Positions 1-6,602 of a stretch of 7,157 nucleotides of DNA are shown here, piece after piece (position 1 is the stretch's first letter; each line of letters starts with the position of its first letter). The notes under the pieces were generated by a model. It was not told the origin of the DNA and did not search any database. It was given only the letters and a program-made list of their open reading frames with translations. A program made the translations under genes and the position numbers. Origin of the DNA: Coprothermobacterota bacterium (GTDB taxonomy: Bacteria > Caldisericota > JANLFM01); assembly GCA_026389415.1 (NCBI GenBank), contig JAPLHX010000298.1, forward strand, positions 1-7,157. The letters run 5' to 3'.

Positions 1-1036
1 GGTCCGGCGCCGCATCCGCAGCAGAATACCCGGGAAAATAGAGGCCCTCTACAAAATTGGCGGGGGCGACAAACCAAGCATCACCGCAACCGGACAGGCG
101 GATGCCGAAATCGGTGCCATTGCGAGCCATGGCGACCAACGCGGAACTGCCTTCCACATTTGCGGCCGCATCGAGCACCGATTTGGAGGCCGCCATCGAT
201 AGGTTGAGGAACCAGTGGTCATTGCCTGCCATGAAAGCGAGGGCGCGGCCGATTTGTTCCCGCAGCGCCGGCAAAACCGCCAGGTCCGGCGCCAGCTCGC
301 GCAGGAAGAGCGAAGTGGCGGCTTTGTTGCGGTTGTGGCATTCGTCACCCATCTGCAAGGCTTGGGCCATCAGGTTGCGCAGGTCTAGCAGGCCGTGCCG
401 TCCCAGTGCCGCTTGCAACAGGGGAGCCAGTTCTTGGGCCATCCAACGCAGCCGTTCGATCACCTCCGGCGAAAAGTTGCCATAACGCAGGACTTTTCCC
501 AGGCCTTCGTTAAAGCCGGCATAAGCACGATTGCCAAAGGCTGTGTTTTCCACTACCCAGACCGGCATGCTCCAGGTAATCACTCCGGCCATCGGCCCCA
601 CAGCGGCATGATGGTGACAGGGGGCAAACTTGACCTCACCGCCGGCGATCAATGCCTCCGCTTCTTGCGGGGTGGCAGCCAACTTTTCCAGCATCAATCC
701 ACCAAGAATGGCGCCCCGCATCGGTCCGCACATCCGTTTCCACTCGATCGGTGGCCCGGCGTGGAGGATCAAGCGCTTGTCCATGCCGGGAATCGCTTCC
801 CCGGCGGTGGAGACGCCCTGCAAGATCGGCCTGCCTTGTTGCACCCGCCGAATCACTTCCGCATTGGCCTCGGCAATATCTGTGCGTTGCATCAGATCGA
901 TCAGGCGCGGGTCGTCAATCAGCGGTGGCTTCCAGTCCACTTGCAGCACAGGCACGCTCTCCCGCTCCAGGTTTGCAGCAAACGATTCCAGACCCATGTT
1001 GATCACACGCAATTCCTGCCCGAAGAGACGGCTCAT
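1..1036 (-). CDS. allG: DUF1116 protein AllG (YlbE), oxamate carbamoyltransferase complex subunit; 3' end cut by window edge
   Basis: I translated 345 codons without a stop from ATG at 1036 to the left edge. The protein matches the YlbE/AllG (DUF1116) family along its whole visible length. Conserved blocks are LHAGPP (91-96), CHHHAAVGPMAG (140-151), ENTAFGNRAY (163-172), NEGLGKVLRYG (176-186), MGDECHNRN (229-237) and ARNGTDFGIRLSG (304-316). By comparison with the roughly 419-residue E. coli protein as I remember it, about 120 C-terminal residues are missing. In E. coli, FdrA, AllG and AllH are linked to oxamate carbamoyltransferase, which splits oxalurate to oxamate and carbamoyl phosphate late in anaerobic allantoin use; cytoplasmic. 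The start overlaps the fdrA stop (ATGA), and an AAGG site (1044-1047) lies 7 bases upstream, so translation is probably coupled. The first ~50 residues (VINMGLESFA at 11-20) match what I recall as the C-terminal tail of E. coli FdrA. Family certain; exact substrate inferred. Confidence 0.93.
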   Translation of the reverse strand, partial: MSRLFGQELRVINMGLESFAANLERESVPVLQVDWKPPLIDDPRLIDLMQRTDIAEANAEVIRRVQQGRPILQGVSTAGEAIPGMDKRLILHAGPPIEWKRMCGPMRGAILGGLMLEKLAATPQEAEALIAGGEVKFAPCHHHAAVGPMAGVITWSMPVWVVENTAFGNRAYAGFNEGLGKVLRYGNFSPEVIERLRWMAQELAPLLQAALGRHGLLDLRNLMAQALQMGDECHNRNKAATSLFLRELAPDLAVLPALREQIGRALAFMAGNDHWFLNLSMAASKSVLDAAANVEGSSALVAMARNGTDFGIRLSGCGDAWFVAPANFVEGLYFPGYSAADAAPD

Positions 1037-2583
1037 GCCAATACCTTACGCAGGATCCAACCCGCCAGCAACACGGCCTCGTAGTTGGAATCCATCACCC
1101 GGCAGCCTGTAGCTCGCAGTTGCGCGCATTGACGCGCATACCCCTGGGGGTCTTGTTCCGTGCCGGTAACAGAGGCCACGACTAGAAAGGTACGGTTTTC
1201 CTGCCGGGCCCGGGTTTTCGCTTCGGCAATGCTGGGAGCCATCGCCCCAGCCGGATCCGGGTGAGCGCCGTAACCCAGCACACAATCCAGCAAGAGAACG
1301 GCCACCTGTGGATCGCTTCCCTCCTGCACGATCCGTTCGTTGCGGGGTGTAGGATCGATCATCGGATGGGGACGGCCAACGGTGAAGCGGTCATCACCAA
1401 GATCGAGGATGCTGTGGCCCTGCAAGCGGTTTAGGTCCTCGATCACCAATTCCGCGGGTACCGGTAGGTTGGCATGAATCTCCCCCAGACGATGCAAGTG
1501 GAACCAGGCCTCATCAGCCAACGTACCGCCGGTATAAAGTCCGCGCAGGTATTTTTGTCCAGGCGCCAGTTGGTTGGCTTCCGCAGTGGCGATCTGGATC
1601 AATTCCTCCCGCTTGGGCCGAGGGGATTGGTAGGAATGTTGTTGCGCTAAGGCCACGGCCATCGCCGCTGTTTCCTTCAAATTCCCGGCATAGAGCAAGT
1701 GGGCTTCGGTTTTCCCCGCCTCCTGTCCCACGAAGTGAGCGACACAAGGTTTGGCCAGTGACCGCAGGGCGGCCACGACCCGCTTGGCCACAGCCGGTGC
1801 AGGTGGCTTGGAAACCACCACCAGTACGGCCGTCTCCGGGTCCTGGCTTAGCGCTCCGATTCCGGCCAGCATGGTGGATCCGCCCACGGCTTTCTGCAGG
1901 TCGCGCCCACCGGTGCCGAGGGCTTGGGAAATACCCTCGCCCAGGCGGTCTATGCAACAGGAAACCTCCTGGATACCAGTACCAGAGGCCCCAACGATGC
2001 CAATCCGACCGCGGCGGACGACGTTGGCGAAACCCAACGGTTTGCCGTTGATCAGCGCGGTGCCACAATCCGGTCCCATCACCAACAACCCCAGTTTAGC
2101 TGCGCGCTGTTTCAGTCGAATCTCGTCCGCCAGGGACACATTGTCGGAAAAGAGCATTACGTGCAAGCCCAATTCCAACGCCCGGGCGGCTTCCGCTGCG
2201 GCAAAAGCACCGGGAAGGGAGATCAGAGCCAGATTTGCCCCCGGTAACAGCTTGACGGCTGTTTCCAGGCTGGAAGGCTGGTAGCTGGATGAAAGAGTTG
2301 CGCCGCTCGTTTGATGCAACAGTTGACGGACCGCTGCGATACCCAGTTCGACAACTTCGGCATCATCCGCCTGGATCGCAATCATCAGGTCATGGGAGGT
2401 AATGCCAAGAGCACCCATCACCGGATAGCCGAGTCGGTCCAGCAACTGGAGGTTGGCCTGGGTGCCGAGCAGAACGTTCGTTTCGTGTACGCCGGGAACC
2501 GCTTTGGCCTGACGGCTGACTTGCATCAGGAAGACCGAGTCGTAATAGGAGTCCTTCATCACGCGTACTTGTTTTACAGTCAT
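1033..2583 (-). CDS. fdrA: FdrA (AllF), acyl-CoA-synthetase-like subunit of the oxamate carbamoyltransferase system
   Basis: This 516-residue protein is strongly FdrA-like. The N-terminal half has a CoA-binding/succinyl-CoA-synthetase-alpha-like fold signature: MGPDCGT (169-175) and the glycine-rich GIVGASGTGIQE (195-206). The second half carries GLYTGGTL (348-355), TVGRPHPMIDPT (401-412), LLDCVLGYGAHPDPA (431-445) and VTGTEQDPQ (472-480), all typical of FdrA. I see no GHAGAI-type phosphohistidine motif of true succinyl-CoA synthetase. I chose the ATG at 2583 because MTVKQVRVMKDSYYDSV fits the family N-terminus; the frame runs 21 codons further up, but those residues look like xdhA in another frame. 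There is no clear Shine-Dalgarno site just before this ATG. The xdhA stop is only 7 bases away, so coupling is likely. It is about 40 residues shorter than E. coli FdrA because the usual tail sits on the next gene. Role in oxalurate phosphorolysis is by homology; the cargo substrate is inferred. Confidence 0.95.
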   Translation of the reverse strand: MTVKQVRVMKDSYYDSVFLMQVSRQAKAVPGVHETNVLLGTQANLQLLDRLGYPVMGALGITSHDLMIAIQADDAEVVELGIAAVRQLLHQTSGATLSSSYQPSSLETAVKLLPGANLALISLPGAFAAAEAARALELGLHVMLFSDNVSLADEIRLKQRAAKLGLLVMGPDCGTALINGKPLGFANVVRRGRIGIVGASGTGIQEVSCCIDRLGEGISQALGTGGRDLQKAVGGSTMLAGIGALSQDPETAVLVVVSKPPAPAVAKRVVAALRSLAKPCVAHFVGQEAGKTEAHLLYAGNLKETAAMAVALAQQHSYQSPRPKREELIQIATAEANQLAPGQKYLRGLYTGGTLADEAWFHLHRLGEIHANLPVPAELVIEDLNRLQGHSILDLGDDRFTVGRPHPMIDPTPRNERIVQEGSDPQVAVLLLDCVLGYGAHPDPAGAMAPSIAEAKTRARQENRTFLVVASVTGTEQDPQGYARQCAQLRATGCRVMDSNYEAVLLAGWILRKVLA

Positions 2584-2590
2584 GGCACGA

Positions 2591-4963
2591 TCATCGAGGC
2601 ATCTCGTTTCCCCCTTGCTGCAAAGCCAGGCAAACCCGCTCGGCATTCAGCGGCAACTGAAAGAAGTCCAGGCCGAGTGCATCATAGAGAGCATTGCCGA
2701 TGGCCGAAGGTACGGAGATCATCGGGTGCTCGGCTACTCCTCGCGCGCCGTAAGGTCCATCCGGCTGCTTGGTGAGCACATAGCTCTGTTGCATCGATTC
2801 CGGCAGGTCTCGGGCGGTGGGTATCTTGTAATCCAACAGTCCTGGATTCAGTAATTCTCCTTGGGGGGAGAACTGCAATTCTTCATACAGCGCGCTGCCG
2901 ATCCCTTGCACTACTCCGCCGATCACCTGGCCGCGCAGGGCTTGTGGATTCAGAACTTGGCCTACGTCCAGAGACGTAGCCAATTGCAGGATCTTGATGT
3001 CGCCGGTAGCCAGGTCCACCTCAATTTCCACTCCGTGGGCACCGTAGGTCCAATCCAAGGCCGGAAGACCCTGACCGGTTTCCGGGTCGAGATGGGTCAA
3101 TCCCTGGGCAATGTAGCGGCCGAAACCGATCACCGGCCCGCCAATGGCGTTGCCATTGGGGTAAACGTAACCCATCACCAGATCCGCATAGGCCAGCCGG
3201 ATGTCCGGACGGTGGGCAAGGGAGACCATTTCGTTTTCGCACACCAGGTCCTCGACTGAACAACGCAGGACCTGGCTGGCGGTCTCCTTGATTTGGCGCA
3301 GGGCATCCTGCGCAGCCGCGATCACGGCCCGACAACCCATGAAAGCACCCCGGCTGGCCACGGTCTGCCAATCGTAGGGAGTAAAAGCAGTGTCACTATC
3401 CCAGGGCACGTTGACCTTTTCCAACGGAATCTTCAGTTCTTCCGCCGCGGCTTGCGCCATGGCAGTGTACGTTCCCTGGCCATAGTCGATGATCGAGGTC
3501 AGCAAGTCGACCGAGCCGTTCTCATTGAATTTCAGCAGAACGGCGCTGGAGGTGGCTGGTGGCATGGCCGGAGCCTTGTGCAACAATGCCACACCTTTTC
3601 CCCGGGCCACCCCTTGCGAGCGGGCCCTGATCCGTTGCTCCTCGCTCTGCCAACCCTGCCAGTGGATGGCCTCGGCCACCTGCTTCAGACAGAAGTCGGG
3701 GCGTCCGGTGTGTTCGGTGATCGGCTCGCCGGTGATGGTGGTGTCACCGGGCATCAACACGTTGCGCAGGCGAAACTCCACCGGATCGAGGCCCAGTCGG
3801 CAGGCCAGGATGTCCATGTTCCGCTCGATTCCCCACAGGACCTCCAGGTGGCCAAAGCCGCGGTAGGCCGTGCCGAACACCTTGTTGGTGTAAACCACGA
3901 AGGAATCAATCTTGCAAGCAGGGATTTGGTAGGGACCGGCGCCGGAATAGGCCGCTGCCCGGCCCACATTCACACCGTAGTCGGCATAGGCACCGGCATC
4001 CCAATAGTATTCAATCTGGAGCGCCAGGATTTTCCCTTCCTTGCTGACACCGGTTTTATAGTGGGAGAAGAGTCCTTGACGGGAAGGCATCGTGTTGAAT
4101 TCTTCCTCCCGGCTCATCAGGAGCTTGACCGGGCGACCACCGGCCTTGCGTGACAGCGCATACGCCAGCGGTTCCAAGTGGATGCCGGCCTTGCCGCCGA
4201 AGCCACCTCCCACGTAGGGAACGTGAACGCGGACATCCTGCTGCGCCAACCCGAAGCAGAGGGAGAACAAATTGCGCAAGGTAAAGGGGGATTGGGCCGA
4301 CGACCAAATCTCGACCTTATCGCCCGGCAAAGCCTGGGCAATGCAGGTGTGCGTTTCCAGGGCCACGTGCTGCACGGGTGGACTGTAGAATCGGGTCTCC
4401 ACCACCAGGTCCGATTGGGCGAACCCGTCGACGACGTTTCCTTTGCGGATCTTTTGCTGGTGGGCAATGTTGGTCTTGGGTTGCGGGCAGAAGACCCCTT
4501 TCAGACAGTGGTACTGCTCCAGGTCCGGGTGAACCAGGGGGGCATCCGGCTGCATCGCCTGACGCGGGTCCAGCACGGGCGGTAATACCTCATATTCCAC
4601 GCGGATGGCGCGGCAGGCTTCTTCCGCAATCCACTCCTCGGTCGCGGCCACCGCCGCCACCGCCTCGCCCTGGTAGCGGACGAAGTCGCGGGCCAGGATG
4701 TCCTTGTCGCGCACATAGAGACCGATCTTAGCATTCAGCTCCCCGCCGACCAACACCGCCCGTACACCGGGCATCGCCTCAGCGGCCTGGGTATCGATCC
4801 GTACGATGCGGGCGGAAGCGTGCGGCGATCGCACCAGCTTACCGTAGAGCATTCCCGGTAGCGCCATATCGTGCACGAATTGGGCCGAGCCGGTGACCTT
4901 GGCCACACCGTCCTTGCGGGCAGTCGTGTGGCCTACGAAACGGAGGTTCTGCCGGGTCTCCAT
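2591..4963 (-). CDS. xdhA: Molybdenum hydroxylase large (molybdopterin) subunit, xanthine dehydrogenase family
   Basis: The 790-residue protein is the catalytic subunit of a xanthine dehydrogenase-type enzyme, which hydroxylates an N-heterocycle at a Mo centre using water. Visible motifs in order: an N-terminal a/b hammerhead domain (KVTGSAQFVHDM, 22-33), AQSPF (223-227, Q224 matching bovine Gln767), GGGFGGK (252-258), R335 in VGRAAAY (matching bovine Arg880), AYRGFG (366-371), DYGQGTYT (493-500), ASRGA (536-540), QGIG (686-689) and GARGVAE (739-745) with the expected catalytic Glu745. The residue after GGGFGGK is Ala259 where bovine xanthine oxidase has Glu802, so the substrate need not be xanthine. 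It is not a CO dehydrogenase, since the AYRCSFR loop is absent. I chose ATG 4963 over a start 64 codons upstream because of GGAAGGGG 7 bases before it and because the upstream part overlaps xdhC. Length is close to E. coli XdhA (about 750). No in-frame TGA, so no selenocysteine. Confidence 0.92.
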   Translation of the reverse strand: METRQNLRFVGHTTARKDGVAKVTGSAQFVHDMALPGMLYGKLVRSPHASARIVRIDTQAAEAMPGVRAVLVGGELNAKIGLYVRDKDILARDFVRYQGEAVAAVAATEEWIAEEACRAIRVEYEVLPPVLDPRQAMQPDAPLVHPDLEQYHCLKGVFCPQPKTNIAHQQKIRKGNVVDGFAQSDLVVETRFYSPPVQHVALETHTCIAQALPGDKVEIWSSAQSPFTLRNLFSLCFGLAQQDVRVHVPYVGGGFGGKAGIHLEPLAYALSRKAGGRPVKLLMSREEEFNTMPSRQGLFSHYKTGVSKEGKILALQIEYYWDAGAYADYGVNVGRAAAYSGAGPYQIPACKIDSFVVYTNKVFGTAYRGFGHLEVLWGIERNMDILACRLGLDPVEFRLRNVLMPGDTTITGEPITEHTGRPDFCLKQVAEAIHWQGWQSEEQRIRARSQGVARGKGVALLHKAPAMPPATSSAVLLKFNENGSVDLLTSIIDYGQGTYTAMAQAAAEELKIPLEKVNVPWDSDTAFTPYDWQTVASRGAFMGCRAVIAAAQDALRQIKETASQVLRCSVEDLVCENEMVSLAHRPDIRLAYADLVMGYVYPNGNAIGGPVIGFGRYIAQGLTHLDPETGQGLPALDWTYGAHGVEIEVDLATGDIKILQLATSLDVGQVLNPQALRGQVIGGVVQGIGSALYEELQFSPQGELLNPGLLDYKIPTARDLPESMQQSYVLTKQPDGPYGARGVAEHPMISVPSAIGNALYDALGLDFFQLPLNAERVCLALQQGGNEMPR

Positions 4964-4964
4964 T

Positions 4965-5453
4965 TTACGACCCCTTCCCGGCGACCGACTCGATCGCCTC
5001 CACAATCTGCACGTAGCCCGTGCAGCGGCAAAGATGGCCGGCAATGGCCTCGACAATCTCCTCCCTGCCGGGGTGGGGGTTGCGCTCCAGTAAGGCCTGA
5101 GCCGAAAGGACCATGCCGGAGGTGCAAAAGCCGCATTGAATCGCTCCGTGCTCAATGAATGCCTGCTGCAACGGGGTCAACCTGCCATCCCTGGCTTCGC
5201 CTTCGATCGTGCGAATTTCGGCATCGTTCGCCTCGGCGGCTAGGACCAGGCAGGCATTGACCGGCCGACCGTCGAGCAGCACCGTGCAGGCGCCGCATTC
5301 CCCCGACCCGCAGCCTTCCTTGGCGCCGGTTAGGCGCAATCGCTGCCGCAGGAACTCCAGCAGGGTCATCTGGGCGGGAACATCCTCTTGAACCGGGAGA
5401 CCGTTGACGCGGAGCTGAAGGGAAATGATGGTTTGCTCAAGCGGGTTCAGCAT
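4965..5453 (-). CDS. xdhC: Molybdenum hydroxylase small subunit with two [2Fe-2S] clusters
   Basis: This 162-residue protein carries electrons from the Mo site to FAD. A plant-ferredoxin-like domain binds the first cluster through C48, C53, C56 and C68 (EGCGSGECGAC at 46-56). A helical domain binds the second through C107, C110, C142 and C144 (QCGFC at 106-110, CRCTG at 142-146). All eight cysteines are present and length is standard for the family. Two ATGs are possible. The one at 5462 has AAAGGA directly against it, while the one at 5453 has AAAGGA (5462-5467) at an ideal 8 bases, so I favour 5453. Its start lies just upstream of the xdhB stop, so the two genes overlap by a few bases, and the stop is followed after one base by the xdhA ATG. 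The N-terminus before the ferredoxin fold (about 13 residues) is only slightly longer than usual and is not a convincing shell-targeting peptide. Symbol follows E. coli xdhABC. Confidence 0.95.
   Translation of the reverse strand: MLNPLEQTIISLQLRVNGLPVQEDVPAQMTLLEFLRQRLRLTGAKEGCGSGECGACTVLLDGRPVNACLVLAAEANDAEIRTIEGEARDGRLTPLQQAFIEHGAIQCGFCTSGMVLSAQALLERNPHPGREEIVEAIAGHLCRCTGYVQIVEAIESVAGKGS
4971..4978 (-). promoter_or_regulatory. Strong ribosome binding site of xdhA
   Basis: GGAAGGGG within the last codons of xdhC, 7 bases before the ATG at 4963. It supports this start against the much longer in-frame extension that overlaps xdhC. Confidence 0.8.
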
Positions 5454-6313
5454 CGGCCCCATCCTTTCGTTTCCACTGCAAGAAGCTTCAGCAACCGTTG
5501 CAGAAACACGGCCACGATCTCTCGCCGGTAACGGGCGGAAGCGCGGACGTCGTCAATCGGGACGATGGTGGCCTCCGCCAGGGCGAGCAACCGCGCTGTC
5601 AACTGATCGGGATCTCGGCTTTCCTGGTACAGGGTATCTGTGCCCGGCAGTAAAACGGGCGTGCAGGCGCAGCCACCGATGCAGATCCGACAGCGACCTT
5701 GTACCGGATCCAACAGGCCGGCCATATTCACCAGCGCCAGGTCGTGACCGGCAGTCCGCATTTTCTTTAGGAATGCCATCTTGGCCGCGGCTCCCGGCCA
5801 AGGGACTTCGATCTGAACAATCAGCTCCCCGGGTTGAAGCGTGTTCTGCTTGGCCCCCTGCCACAAGGCGGAAATCGGAATCCGGCGTTCTCCTTGCAGG
5901 GAAGCCACCACCAGCTGCGTGTCCAGCACAAAGAGCGGTGGGGCCAAATCGGCGGAGGGAGAAGCGTGGCACAGGTTCCCGCCCACGGTCGCCCGGTTGC
6001 GGATCTGGTCGGTGCCAACGGTCATCGCGGCATCGGTCAGGGCGGGAAATGCGGAAACCAGCTCCCCGGATTCGATCAAGCGGTTCATGGTGACGTTCGC
6101 TCCGATCCGCAGGCCTCTGTCGGCAGTCAAGGCCAACTCGTCCAGGTCGGGAATGCCCTTCAGATCGACCAGTAACGCCGGCCGCTTGTTGCTCTTCTTT
6201 AGCTCCACCAGCAGGTCGGTCCCGCCTGCCAAGGGAAGGGAGTGGGCAATCTGGAGCAGTTCCAGAGCCTCTGCCAGCGAACGCGGCTTGGTATAAGCCA
6301 GTGGTGCGATCAA
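5447..6313 (-). CDS. xdhB: Molybdenum hydroxylase medium (FAD-binding) subunit, CoxM/XdhB type
   Basis: The 288-residue protein is the flavin subunit that passes electrons from the iron-sulfur subunit to an acceptor such as NAD. The two FAD-binding signatures are clear: LAGGTDLL (28-35) and IRNRATVGGNL (104-114) followed by ASPSADLAP (117-125). The C-terminal CO dehydrogenase flavoprotein domain follows from about residue 180, with CIGGC (211-215) at the place where relatives have a glycine-containing strand. There is no extra cluster-binding insert of the kind seen in 4-hydroxybenzoyl-CoA reductase, and the length matches E. coli XdhB (about 292). The start is TTG: AGAGGGA (6318-6324) puts its GAGG core 6 bases upstream, the N-terminus PLAYTKPRSLAEAL fits the family, and no ATG or GTG is available upstream in frame. 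It is the first gene of the packed xdhB-xdhC-xdhA-fdrA-allG run and follows the repeat-bearing intergenic region. Confidence 0.95.
   Translation of the reverse strand: MIAPLAYTKPRSLAEALELLQIAHSLPLAGGTDLLVELKKSNKRPALLVDLKGIPDLDELALTADRGLRIGANVTMNRLIESGELVSAFPALTDAAMTVGTDQIRNRATVGGNLCHASPSADLAPPLFVLDTQLVVASLQGERRIPISALWQGAKQNTLQPGELIVQIEVPWPGAAAKMAFLKKMRTAGHDLALVNMAGLLDPVQGRCRICIGGCACTPVLLPGTDTLYQESRDPDQLTARLLALAEATIVPIDDVRASARYRREIVAVFLQRLLKLLAVETKGWGRC
5462..5467 (-). promoter_or_regulatory. Ribosome binding site deciding the xdhC start
   Basis: AAAGGA lies inside the end of xdhB, 8 bases before the ATG at 5453 but directly abutting the alternative ATG at 5462. The spacing favours the shorter protein. 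Confidence 0.75.
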
Positions 6314-6317
6314 CAGT

Positions 6318-6324
6318 TCCCTCT
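6318..6324 (-). promoter_or_regulatory. Ribosome binding site supporting the TTG start of xdhB
   Basis: AGAGGGA on the minus strand, with its GAGG core 6 bases before the TTG at 6313. It is the main reason to accept a TTG start, together with the absence of an in-frame ATG or GTG upstream. Confidence 0.75.
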
Positions 6325-6408
6325 TTCTGTGGACCCCGTCAGTTCGGTCGCGTGCATGCCATCTGAAGACATGCCATGCGAATCGGAACGGTGAGGACGC
6401 ACGGCCAT

Positions 6409-6414
6409 ATTGTA
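6409..6414 (-). promoter_or_regulatory. Possible -10 hexamer (TACAAT) for the xdh operon
   Basis: On the minus strand TACAAT matches the sigma-70 type TATAAT at five of six positions and lies about 95 bases before the xdhB start, right at the downstream edge of the repeat array. There is no good TTGACA-like hexamer at 16-18 bases; that space is filled by the last repeat copy. If it is a promoter, it would need an activator or be weak. Low confidence. Confidence 0.25.
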
Positions 6415-6415
6415 T

Positions 6416-6511
6416 CTAATCAGCCTGCGGCAGCATAATCTAATCAGCCTGCGGCAGCATGTCCTAATCAGCCTGCGGCAGCATGTCCTAATCAGCCTGC
6501 GGCAGCATGTC
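6416..6511. repeat. Four tandem copies of a 24-bp direct repeat
   Basis: Copies begin at 6416, 6440, 6464 and 6488. On the plus strand each has 21 identical bases, starting CTAATCAGCC and ending GCGGCAGCAT, followed by three linker bases (AAT after the first copy, GTC after the others). Each copy contains a 9-bp dyad CTGC-G-GCAG. The array lies about 100-200 bases upstream of the xdhB start. Possible roles are an array of regulator sites or simple slippage-generated repeats; the sequence does not decide between them. Confidence 0.95.
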
Positions 6512-6573
6512 CTGGAAAAGGAGCAAGGTTGGGACGCCCGTTACGGGCAAATGGAAGCGGATCTGCAGTGATG

Positions 6574-6590
6574 GGATCCCCGAAGGATCC
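6574..6590 (-). other. Short inverted repeat 12 bases after the vertex gene stop
   Basis: Two GGATCC hexamers (6574-6579 and 6585-6590) flank a 5-base loop, which reads TTCGG on the transcribed strand, a stable loop type. No run of T follows, so it is not a standard intrinsic terminator. A second small hairpin, GCCCG/CGGGC with a 3-base loop, lies at 6536-6548. These could slow transcription or stabilise the vertex-gene mRNA end, or be chance. Confidence 0.3.
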
Positions 6591-6602
6591 GCCGTCTTTG
6601 GA

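Larger units (their letters stand above)
6314..6602. other. Intergenic region between vertex gene and xdhB, likely control region
   Basis: This 289-base stretch is the only sizeable gap in an otherwise tightly packed block. It contains, in the direction of minus-strand transcription, a short inverted repeat just after the vertex gene stop, a second small hairpin, four tandem copies of a 24-bp unit, a TACAAT hexamer, two CATGCCAT direct repeats (6355-6362 and 6370-6377, plus-strand reading) and the xdhB ribosome site. I see no convincing protein gene in it. Its place suggests that it controls xdhB and the genes after it (inference). Confidence 0.6.

Noticed and set aside
49..348. Minus-strand 99-codon frame near the left edge
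   Set aside because: It is a shifted frame inside allG, whose correct frame is open from 1036 to the edge and carries the conserved DUF1116 motifs.
2584..2646. Longer fdrA start overlapping the xdhA end
   Set aside because: The extra 21 residues do not resemble FdrA and come from xdhA out of frame; family alignment begins at the ATG at 2583.
3293..4153. Long plus-strand open frame of 286 codons inside xdhA
   Set aside because: It is antisense to a clearly conserved enzyme and its translation shows no family features; long shadow frames are common in GC-rich DNA. The same applies to plus-strand frames at 57-485, 395-1084 and 5425-6093.
4964..5155. Longer xdhA start (64 extra residues)
   Set aside because: The extension is xdhC read in another frame, is rich in Arg and Pro, and the ATG at 4963 has a strong ribosome site.
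6355..6377. CATGCCAT direct repeats as operator
   Set aside because: Two 8-bp copies 15 bases apart are too short to separate from chance without relatives to compare; kept only as a note in the intergenic entry.
6310..6408. A 32-residue minus-strand ORF whose TGA overlaps the xdhB TTG start
   Set aside because: It lacks a ribosome site and its ATG lies next to the possible -10 box. The overlap with xdhB would suit a leader, but composition and conservation cannot be judged.
6416..6511. CRISPR array
   Set aside because: Units are separated by only 3 bases, with no unique spacers and no cas genes.
6410..6571. A plus-strand open frame across the repeats giving four LISLRQHV-type units (53 residues from a TTG)
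   Set aside because: It has no ribosome site and runs against all neighbours; any 24-bp repeat without stops in a frame gives such a peptide. It looked briefly like an amphipathic targeting helix, but nothing supports expression.
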